Under the pieces are notes generated by a model that ran no database searches, had not been told where the DNA came from, and saw only the letters and a program-made list of their open reading frames with translations. Below, one piece after another: positions 50,401-62,400 of a DNA stretch of 64,000 bases (the first letter of the stretch is position 1; every line of letters starts with the position of its first letter). The position numbers and the translations under genes were made by a program. Origin of the DNA: Tubulanus polymorphus (taxonomy: Eukaryota > Nemertea > Palaeonemertea > Tubulaniformes > Tubulanidae); NCBI RefSeq assembly GCF_964204645.1, contig NC_134025.1, positions 12,405,001 to 12,469,000 on the forward strand, read 5' to 3'.

Positions 50401-53400
50401 GACGATCCACTTGAAGTATGGCACAGGTAATTATGATTAGGGTTTTCTGACCATTTGGCATCCCTTTCCAACCTACCTTTAAAAGCCTTAAGGCTGCTGC
50501 AAATACTGATGCAATTTTGATTTTATAAATAATTTTCCAAATGTTTGCGTCAATTACAAATGAATTACTAAATGGAAATGTGTAAATAATTAAACATTCA
50601 TTAATGATGGAATGTGGTCTATAAACTGTTTGTTACGTTATTGAAGAATAAATATGCAAGCAAAAGTTCACATAGAAATTCACCAAAAATTGTCACGAAA
50701 TCATAGAAAGGTATAAAGTTAAACCAGTATTAACCACTATGCAGTGTATGATTGACCAATATTACATTGCATCTTCTTTGAATTGCTGGGTATCCATATA
50801 CATGTAATTATGTTATTGTTTTATACCGCACTATAGTTGAATTAAAAAATTCCTCCAGCAGCAGTATAGTGTGGGAGCTGTCATCAGTGAAAGGGTTAAT
50901 GCTTTGAGCATCATTATTTCATCATCTAAATTGAGCCTGCGAGACCTGACAATGCCCCCTCATCAAAGAAATTGTATATACTATAGGCCTACTACTATAT
51001 TTATTAAAATGGTTCAAAATGTAGGAATAACTCTGAACATCACCGCGACACTGTTCATATCATGACAAAGAGTGTAATGGTCTTTGAATCTGCCATTAAA
51101 AGAACATTTCATGCAAAAACTGGAAATTACAGGGCTTTACTATGTTTGCAAAAAATCCTAATTTATCGAAATTCCTGTTTGCTGTTTGTCTTTATGTGGA
51201 TGCTAGTGTGCATGGGTTTTCATTGGTATTATTGGGAAACTCTCTACTTAATTTACAGGTACATAAACTGGACGGAACAGAATTTTCCTCGCGGAGGTCG
51301 AGATGGAAAATTGTTGCGCTTACTTGAAGCTGTTGTTCATAAATTCAAAGTCGTTGAAAAGTATAAAAATGACAAGCGTTACGTTGATGCATGGTTGAAA
51401 TTGGTGAGGGGAAACCTGATTATTTCATTACAAAATGATTCAATTGAATTTGCACTTAATTCAATTTTGCTCCAAATATTTTCAGTCGTCGATGCATAAT
51501 GATCCCTTAGCTATGTATGAAGTGATGTGGGATCTTGGTTATGGAACTACTATCGCGGCTTTTTATCAGACCTGGTCATGGACTGTTGAACAGCTTGGCA
51601 ATTTCAAAAAAGCAGATACTATTTATCAATACGGAATTGAACGCAGAGCGGAACCTTTAGACTGGCTAACGCGCCAGCACTCGTATGTATTAAGCCTGTA
51701 GATCCATTTTTAGTCTAGATGATATAGCCCTGATATGCATTCTGTTTCAATGCTTGGGAGTGGATTTTTTAAAGAGATTTTGCCATCTTGTCAACTTTTT
51801 CTATTACTTCTGAACCCTTAAGCATGCTGACTGCCTGAAGGACTTAACTTGTACTGTAAACTCCACTTAAAGAATCAATGAAATGATTTTCATTGTAGTG
51901 AATACCAGGCCAGAATTGTGAAGAGAACCGCTGGTGAATATGTCGACCCTTGTGAAGGTGTACCGATGATAATGCAACACGAGCAACAAAGAATACACCT
52001 CGGACAGTTACGAGGTAGTGGCAAAAATAAAACAGTCGGTAGTAATCGTGTCCAAGCAACATCACATGGTAAGTGTAGGATTGTCGCCTGTTTGTCAAAC
52101 TTCCTTCTTTAAGGGGTTCACAATGTTTAAGCTAACCCTTTCACCACAGTGTGATTTACATATCAAGAAGATGTATGAAATATTGCATCTAGTAGTGCAT
52201 TGTAACCAGAGGCTATTCGTTATTGAGTTCAACTTAAGTTTGAAAGGTGGAAGCACTTCTTAAACATCATGAAATCTTAGGAAATGACTACTGGTATAAG
52301 CTGTAGCACACAATGGCGAATCTAATGGTATTCACAGCTGCCAACTGTTCCTGATTTTCAGTGTTTGTTTCTTTTATAACAAGAAACACTGATTTGATTT
52401 GTTTGATGCGTAAAAGAAATATGAAATATGTTACTGATGCTCCTACTGTTGATTACTGATTAATTTGAACTTTTTCTTTCATATTTCAATGAAATGATAC
52501 TGAAAAAAATTTAATTTGTTTCTGATAGCACTTTTCAGAGGTTGGCCGCCCTGGGTATTTCTATGTTAGTGAGTGGGTTTACACACCCACCACCAGGACC
52601 ATTCTCTAACTTTCTTTATTTGAAGTTGCCCCTATTAAGTAGTTTTGTAATTGGCAATTTCATGGTTACCATCAACTAGTCTACATTTTACCTGATGAAG
52701 GAATGAAATTTGCAACATTTAATGCATAATCTTTATCAAGGTTTCCAGCGGTCCTTCCAAGTCCTTCTTTGTCCTTCTTTTGGAAAAAGTTTGGACAAAC
52801 ATCATCTTTGTCCTTCTTTTTGACTTTAAGTCCTTCCTCTTGATAAAAAAGTCCTTCCAAATTTGATCTTTGTCGCGAATTTGACTGTTGAAGTATTTTC
52901 TTACTCAGACCTGGTAATTCAATTGTCAGTAAGATTGAATATACAGGAAAGTGTTATGGAATTACCCTCACATGTATGATTGGTCTACATGACGAGTACT
53001 GCGGCCAAGGCATTGCAAAAAATGCTTCCTTATGGGCCTCATTTTACTGGAAAGTAGGCCTACTTCTTAGGGAGTCCTTTTGGGTCTAAAATTGCCGAAA
53101 AAGTCCTTCTTAGTACTTCTTTTTATCCTGGCCTTACCACTGGAAACCCTGTTTATACACGTGTTAAACCAGAACTGGATATATTTGAATATGTCAATGC
53201 ATCCTTTAAAATCAATTTGCTACAGCAGACGCTGTTTACCCTTGAATTGATTGCCTCAGAATATCCTGTGTGCCCTGGACAATATGTTACAAATTTTCTT
53301 ACTCGAATTCATGGTGATAACGACCCATGCCTGCCTTGACTGCCCCAGAATTCGTGTACCTTGGAGAATATATATTGGTCGCACTAGCTGAGACAAGCAA

Positions 53401-56400
53401 TGTCTATTGTATCATCATTAAATTAATATATGTTTAATATTGAATTCCAACACAACATAAATGAATATGATGAATTCCACAGAATCTAATTTTATTTATA
53501 CTATACATCATTTTCAGGATCTCGTTCCGGATTGGGAGTTGCACCACTTCAGCTGCCACAACCGCAGATGTCAAATGCACGCTCAAATGGTGTTCAAATT
53601 TTTTGCGATGAAAACACTGTATCGAGGGCAATTCCAGCCCAGACTGGGGAGTGGCAATCGATACCTAACCGTTCAACTTTTGATACTGAAAATGAGAAAA
53701 AAGCCGGTGTTTGGACTAAAGCCAAGGTAATACTCGTGCAGGCTTTAATGAAATGCTATCTATTGATAATGAACAAAAACCCTGTGGAAACCACAGGATT
53801 TTTTTAAGCCGGAACTTCAAACTTTTCGATTCCAAAATGTAATAGATGAAATCTAAGTGACAGACTTCTCATCACAACCAGTGATTTCATATTGCCTAAT
53901 TAAGAAAAGAAAACAACAGTTTTGGGAAGAAGACACCTTCAGTTGGTGTCAAAACACAGAGAAAATCTCGCCTAAGATATTGTCTGTGCTGTGATAATTT
54001 ACCGTTGAATGATTAATGATTTAGATCTATGAATAGAAGTTATTTTCTGCTTATTTTTGTGGGGATGCGTAGGGGATGGCCTAGAAGTGATGTTTGATGA
54101 AACTAATTTTTTGTTGCTTCTCGGGACAGTATTTTAGATATGCAACTTCTGTCAAGTTTGTAAACCAAGGTGAAGTACTGTATTAGATAGATACAAATGC
54201 GATCTATTGATTCATAATTTCTTTTAAAATTCATTATATGACAGGTTAAGCAGAAACATATGAACAATGTTAATTTTGCGGATGTTTCACAAGTCAGTCG
54301 ACCAGATTTTGATGTGCACGAGGATGCAAATCAGCCTCCGCCTGCTACACCAAAACATTCTCAGCTCCATTTCAATGCTCATAGTGTCCTGAGTGATAGA
54401 AAACCATCGAAATCATATGATATCGTGCATAAACTGCAAAACCCGCACCCGACTGAACCAACAGATATTCTGGTCATGTGCCGTAAGGACCAAATATATC
54501 AGGGCGTGGAGGAATTCCAGTTCGAAGAGATACGAGCTGCTCGATTTATGGCGAAACGAAAAGGTATTCAATATTTCCAATTTATGTATATCTCGGTTAT
54601 GATATTTTTCATTCTAGATAGGCAAATAATATTTGATGTACATGTATTATATGATAATCTTAGGGATCAGCCGACTGAAGTTGAATTCTGAATCTTTACT
54701 GCACTGCTCTTAGTTCCAGTTTTAGGAAGAAAGTGTTAGCCTGAAAGTAACTAAAAGTATCCTTCCGGATCTCACGAGTTAAGATTTTTTTCTATCTAGA
54801 GGAAGAACAGAATCATCTGATCCAGGAACTGGCAGCTAAGAACCAACAGTTGCAAGCTGAACGGGAAGCAGAGCGGAGGGGATTCCAGGCTGAACGAGAA
54901 GAGATGAAACGGCGATTGTTAGAAAAGGAAATGTTCGTCCAAGCTATGCAGTGAGTTTGAGTAAAGTATTATTTTTGATACCAGAGGCCAATAAAAATGT
55001 TCAGCTGTTCTATAGTTTCTCATCAACTCTCTTCCTGAGAAATTCATTAATTCATTGAATTATCGAAGTTGAGCAGTCCGTTGACAGAGCAGTTTTTTTA
55101 AGTTGATGCAACTGACTTAAGAGGAGTTAATTGTATATATCATAGTCAATATGTCAATAAACCATGTCAATAAACAATAACAATTCAGTTTTTCACCAGT
55201 AGTTCTTCCCATACTGCCTTGTTTGTTGATATCCCCTCATCCTGTTGTTGAGAGCAGCAGTACTGGGACCTAGAAAAAGACATACAAGAAGGAAACAGCT
55301 AGAGTGACTTTAAAAAGTGTACCTTCATTATGATTATAAAGATTATCCATTTGGAGGATCGCAGAACCTTCACACCTCTGGGTCTGCCCTTGACTGTGAT
55401 TTCTTGAGTTTACTGCACTAGTCACCAGATTCTAGCAATTCTCATTCATCATTAATTGTGTCAATCATTTTTCAGACAAATGACTTTGGATAAAGACAAT
55501 TCTTCAAAGCCACAAATATCGGACAACTCTGCTTCAAATGATTCAGGGAATGCAGGCAACATCATGAGTTCATCTGGGTGTAGTAAATCAAGTATAACTG
55601 CACATGAATCGGCAAGCTCACTCCTGAAATCACCAAATTGGAGTGCCAGTAGCGGAAAAACTCCAGATAGTAATAAGGGAATATTGAAAAAGGTATGTTT
55701 TTTCTTTCAAACTTCTATATTCACTGCGGTTCATTTCATTCAAGTTGAACTTGTATGTCAGTGAATACCGGGAACTGACAAGACCCCCTTGACCCATTCA
55801 CTACTTGTAAGTATACATTCTTGCGTACTGAGACCATATGAGGCCATACGGCATAACAAGAGATGTACCTAAATTTCTAATATATGTACCAGTACATACT
55901 TCAAGATTATGACCTGTATGCAATTGACTGCCATATGTCAAAACCTTCCTATCCTGGATAGAAAATGATCTCAATATGACAATGCTGCTACGAGGCCGGT
56001 TCACTGGCATTCCCAATTCAGTTTTTTGGCGTGATTTCACTGTTCCCTGAATGAAATGCCACAGTAACGCTTCCAGTACTCTTAAATACAACTAATATTT
56101 ATTTTGCTATAAGGTTCGTTTTATTACTATCTGTTTACTTGCACACACAGAGCTTGATTATGCCATCACCAACTGTGAATACGAAAGAAGCAATGCAGGC
56201 AGTTTTTGGCATGTTCAACAATACTCTTGATGTTGAGGCGCATTTTGGATTTGGGCCAACAACTAACAACAATGCAGAAGAACCAATGGAGACCAACTTC
56301 TTGCCTTTGGGTGGTAAGCAAATCTATTTTTGTGTTTCCACAAATTTGTTTTTGAACAAATGAACCTTTTGTGAAAAAATATGCTGAAGAATGTAGAGAT

Positions 56401-59400
56401 ATTTGGTAGGAACGAAAATTGTCTCTGTAAATGTTGGAATTTAAATGTTCACCTATCTTGAGCCTGGCAAATCAAAAGAACTCACATATATTTTTTGAGA
56501 TTTTATCATGGTTCCTATGTCTAGGAATTATCTTTCAGGTTAAGTACAGTAGACTCCGCCCAAGTCGGATATGATCAACTTGGACGTTTGCTGAAATATT
56601 TTTTTGTGAAATTAATTATGAAATGCATAACATCAAAATCGGAAACATTTTTACAGTCCCATAAGATCGGGCTTAAGTTGAGTTTACTGTAGTCACAATA
56701 TACTGCAATATTGTAGACATGACTTGAACATTTCAGCAAGGCCAAAGACTACATATTATAATGGTAATCATAGTTCTGATGCAGCAGGAATAATGCTTTA
56801 TGAAGATTCTGAAACAGTAAAGCCATGTTCGAATGTGATGGTTTTTGAGGATCCTGTTGAGAAAAGCAAACCAAAACAAAATGACATTATGATTTACGAG
56901 GATCTTCATCTAGGCTACAAATCAACACCAAATGATAGGGTTAAGATTTACGAAGATTACTCTGCACCCGTAATTTCTGAAGACTCTAAGCCGATCAAGA
57001 TGCCTAACCACAAACTGATGGTTTACGAAGATCCATCACCATCAAAAGTAGATGACAATGAAAAAGCACCAGTAGAAGATCAAGAAAATAGGTAAGCATG
57101 GATTTATGAATCTTTTACCATGTGAAATGGGGCTCATTACCGGTATTAAAAGTTGAACATTTTTCTCAATCCTTTTAGTGATGTTAACTTTTCAAATTTT
57201 CACACTCTTCAAATCTTTGTTTTACAATCATCCAGAGCACCGGTAGGATATCAAGTGGAAACTAAGCGCCAGGGACTATCTGGTATACTTCAACCTTCTA
57301 AAGGTATCGCCTTCGAAGCTCCGGAAGCAATTGAAAAAATGCTACATGGTTTTAACGCTGATATCGATGAACTCGATGGTATATGTCCTCTGCCGGATGA
57401 CCAGGATTTCACATTTGCACCGTCTGGTGCTTCGACATCAAAATTCAATGTGCCAGTGCATATGATCTCGACGCCATTCCATGCGAGCAAGAATGTGCCA
57501 CTTCCAGATGCGGGAGTCAGTAAAATTCACCGTCAACCACTGGGCGAGGTCGACAATACTTTAATGGAACACCAGCAGTATAACAGTGATGATGATGCAG
57601 ACAAAGAAAACAGTCGTGATCAGTTTCGAATACCCGAAAATGTGCCTTTTGCACCTCGAACTGGTGTTCGAACACGATGCAGCATCGGATTAGCTTTACT
57701 TAGGTATGTACGTGTAAGGAACAATATTGACTCGTTGATTAGTTTATTGATTTTACGTGTTGATAGTTCTATTTTGACATTTAGCGGCGAACATTAATAG
57801 CACGGTCATTTTACACAAATTTCAGTGCGATTGTCGGCTATTTTATAGCCTCAGATGCTATAATAGGGTTTCAAATTCGAAAATTTTTTCAGGAGTGAAC
57901 CCCAAACCTTCAGTGCTCGCTTCATTGTTTGGCAGTAATGGCAAATAACAGACCAAGATTTAACGATGGAAATAAGTTACTCTGAGTTCAGTTTCAAAAA
58001 TCAGTTTTGGGTAGTACGCATCTACCCATCTTCGCGGTGTAACTGATTTTCATTGCTAAATCTTAAATAAACCGGGTCTTACGACATCAAATGTGTTTTT
58101 CCAGATTTCATTTCTTGTTTTAATCTCGTTAATTTGCTGATTTTCTAGCCCTATCAGTGAAACAAGCGAGAAGTCTTCTAGCAGTAACGAAGCGTCATCG
58201 AACCGCCTCGGCCTTACGACGACACACCACCATTCGACAATGCACACGCATATGAAAACGCCGCATCAAAGCATCAACCACAGCAAACACACATCGATTA
58301 ACCCGATAAAGGCACTTACATTCAACAACAAATCACTGAGCGCTCATAAACTTGGCGTAAGTTTAATATCCACTCATACTGAGCCGTTGAAATTAGCGGA
58401 AATGCAGCCATTATCGGAAACGTTGAACATGACCTGTCACGAAGTTGATATCTCGGCGTACACGCCACCTGATCTCGACGGGCACGAGCAAAAAGTGATG
58501 TCCGAATCGATTATGATCAATCCGAAAAACCCATTCGATTTGAATCTGATTGCGAATTTCTTGGCGAATTTGGATGAGCCGTTGAACAATTATGAGAATT
58601 ACATCGAGTGTGTCGGACTTTTACCGCAAATAAGGACAAAAGATGGATTGATCCTCGGTAGGTGATGATGGTTATGTTATTTCCTACGTATGAGAAAACC
58701 ACCATGATCTAGAAATAATCTTTTTACTTAGGCGATGACACTTATATGGTGGATACGAAGATAGGTGAAGGTGCGTTTGGTAAGGTGTATACCGCTCAAA
58801 CATATGAAGATTTGCTTGGCTCCGATAGAATCTGTTTGAAGGTATGGTTGCGTTTTCTAATGTCAAAACACTAACATGCTATGTTACAGTAGACCATGCG
58901 TAAATCAGATCAACGCAGAAGTTGCAACACTTCAAAATAGCTTCAGATATATTTGGCGTTTAATTCCGAAAATAAAAGATTCTCCATGATAGCCCCTAAA
59001 CTAACAACATTTCAGTATGACTTTTAAATTCAAGAGTTGTAGCTAAGACCCAGTTTGGCATTTTTTGGTTACATTTGACTAGAGAGATAATATAAGTTCA
59101 TTTCCAATGTTTTAAATTTTTACAAGGCAACAGTAAAACAGGATCCTGGTCTACAGGACCCAGTTCCACAGTTCTATGTTAAGGTTCTATGTACAGTTAA
59201 CTCATTGAAAATGAACTAATTTTAACTCAGAGTTAACCCCTAACTCACAACTGTGGAACTGAGTCCTGATGTACAGCATTTCGAGGTCATATGCTTTTCA
59301 TTTCAAGTTCCATGAATAGAAGCTTGAATCCTCGCATATTACACCAAAATATTGTTGTTTTAATGGTACCCTAACAATTCTTGTAAATTTTATCATTAGA

Positions 59401-62400
59401 TACAAACACCAGCCTGTCCATGGGAATTTTACATTTCGTGTGAACTACAGAAAAGGTTGTCCTGTGCGAATCTGTCAGATTTGGTAGGTTAAAATCAATC
59501 CCTTAGATCACAAAATGTCTGTCAACATGTGATTTATACTGCCATCTGTTCAAAAAATTATGAAAGGATAGTTTTTTGTATGCAACTTCATTGTTAATTG
59601 GAAAATTTATTTTGGTTTATCAAAAGTCATATCAATCAAAAATGTTTGACTGTTAATTCATTTCCTGTTTCTTATTAGTCGCAAGCCTTTGCATTGTTTA
59701 ACCACGGATATTTCTATGAAAATGGTAGTTGTCTGGTGACACCATTCCATCAAAATGGAAGCATACTTGTAAGTATCAGTACTTGTGCTATATTTTCATT
59801 TAGCATCCATGTTTTGGTAAATGCTATGCAGTCTTTCCTTCTCTTCAAGTTTTGATGTGACTTGTTGGTTTCCTTAGACAAGTGACCATCAATAACTTCT
59901 ATGAAGAAACGACCCACAACTTAATGACATTTCGACTCTTGATTATATGTGCTATTCTCAACGGAAAAGTCTTGAAAATGGCACAATGGCTTATACAGAG
60001 TCGAATCAGGAGTAGTGCTGACATTAGCCTCAGTCCAGGCTCTGATCTAAGCAATTGTCTGATAACCCAGGACAAGTATATTCTCATTAGGACAAGTAGG
60101 TCATTGTTATCACTTGTCCACCCAATCACTTGTCCACCCAGGCTAGTACATTTCTATGTCTCAAAGCTTTTTAGCCCACTTGGGACTTTAGTCCCAGCGG
60201 GCTATTGTGTTCACTTTTCGTCCTTTCGTCCGTCCGTAGATGGAATCCAGTCATTCTGGGAAGTTTTGAAGACGCTTCAAGGTAATGTCTTGATATTTGG
60301 GTTACACATGTATCTACCCTAGACACATCTTCAGCCCAAAAACTGGCCCTGTCAGAATCAAGATTTTGTCTTCGCTTTAATCAATTACCTTGATGTTTTG
60401 TATATATTTTATTCCCCCAAGGGTCGATCAGCTTAAGAAAAATTGGGTCGATCAGACTCAAGATAGCCGTCCTATGACCTTTTTAGTGCCCAAAAATATC
60501 AATTTTGGCCCGAATTCTGAGTTCTGTAGCTTCCTACTGGTTTGCCATTTCTCATTGCAATTTGTGATGGGTATTCTTTGAAAAGGGATCTTTTATACCT
60601 GAGACAGGTATTTTTGATCAGCCAATTATGACACAATTGGCAGCCATTTTGCTGTCATCAGTACTGATTCGTAGGCGGGAAAAAGTTTTTCCACATTATA
60701 TTGATACCTAAGCATATTGTGTTACCATAATCAATTGGAAAGTTGTAGCTCATAACCTGTTCAATGATTTTGGTGTGTTTCAAGGTCAATTGGTTTTTGT
60801 ATATGGCCACCAGTGGGCGTTGAGTAATACAATAACTTGGTATTTCTATAGCATATTTGTACCTATGCATATTGTGTTACCACAATCAATTGCAAAGTTG
60901 TAGCTCATGACATCATCTATGATTGTGGTGAGCTTTAAGAACATTAGTTATTCTATATGATCACCAGGGGGTGTTGAATAGTAGAATAACTTAGTATTTC
61001 CTCATTACATCGGTACCAAGGCATATTTTGCTACCATGATCAATTGCAAAGTTGTAGTTCATGACATGTTTTATGATTGTGGTGAGTTTCAAGGTCATTG
61101 GGTTTTGCATATGGTCACCAGGGGGTGTTGTAGAATAACTTAGCATTTCCTTATTAAATTAGTAACGAGGCTTATTTCGTTATCACAATCAATTACAAAA
61201 TCGTAGCTGCTGACATGTTCTATGATTGTGGTGAGTTTCAAGGTCATTGGTTTTTGTATATGGTCACCAGCAGGGGCCGTTGAATATTGAAGTGGATATG
61301 GTGTCCCTGGACCCCCAATTGCAAAAACTGATGATTGTGCCGCCAGTCGGATTGCCCATGTTGGGGGCAAGTGAAATTTCAGGTATGCTTGCCCCTGGCA
61401 AGTGGCTTTTATTCCTTAGATTGGACCCTGCAGTGTGACTGCTACAAATCCTCTGAATCACTGCGTCTTAGATCAGCTCATTGAACCCTCTGATGGAAGA
61501 AACAGATGAACTTACTGCGGTATATAAGTTTTGATAGCTTGTCAGTTGCTGAACTGCGGTTAATGATAGTGAGAACCATACCTTTGAACGACAATGATTG
61601 TGAACATGCACTTTACTTTGATGTCATATCACATTGCTTTGGTAAAAATGATTAAGAAATGACGCAAATGATTAAGTCAAACTTTTAACAATTTTTAATA
61701 ACCACATTGCAGTAAAAAATTTGTAACTTCTTGTTACCAGTATTGATGTTGTTGACACTTTTGGTCTCATGTACCACACGGGGAACCGATGGCTGAGTGG
61801 TATAGACAATACGCTGCTGTACCTAAGACTGCTGGTTCGAGGCTTCCTCCTAATATTTTTCTATTTGAACTGTTATTCAAAATGAAACTGAAATTTTCAG
61901 AATCTAGTCAATGCTTTTCTTGGGGATAATCTACCTGAGTGGATCATGGTATATTTCACGATCGAACTTTTGCGTATGGCCGAATCGCTGATCACGTGCA
62001 ACATCATACATGGGGATATCAAACCGGACAACGTGCTGTTAGTGAAATTGTAAGTTTTTCACCCTCAAAAACCACGTCGCGATGGCTGTACAGACCTCTA
62101 GGTCATCCATGGAACCTAGGTTAAAGCCTCCCATTGGTTGGCCATTTATGCTCCATGAAGTTTTTAGCCCGCTACATGCATCACTTCTGCAGACCAAAAA
62201 ATTGGTCTGATCGGAATCACAATGGCCAACTTGTGGCTGAAATTTTGAAGAACCTTTCATCAATTCAAAGTTGATACTTCTCCGGATTTCTCCAGAATTT
62301 TTGATCTTTTTCTAACGTTGAGCGAATTCATTTTCAGCACCCTTATCAAAAGAATTCCTGTCTTATGTTTTATATGTTTACTATACTATCATCTTATTTA

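Noticed and set aside
59882..60322. 146-codon open frame in a MadBub intron
   Set aside because: Its second half is the dispersed hairpin element and the first half has no domain; kinase exons 16 and 17 join in phase without it.
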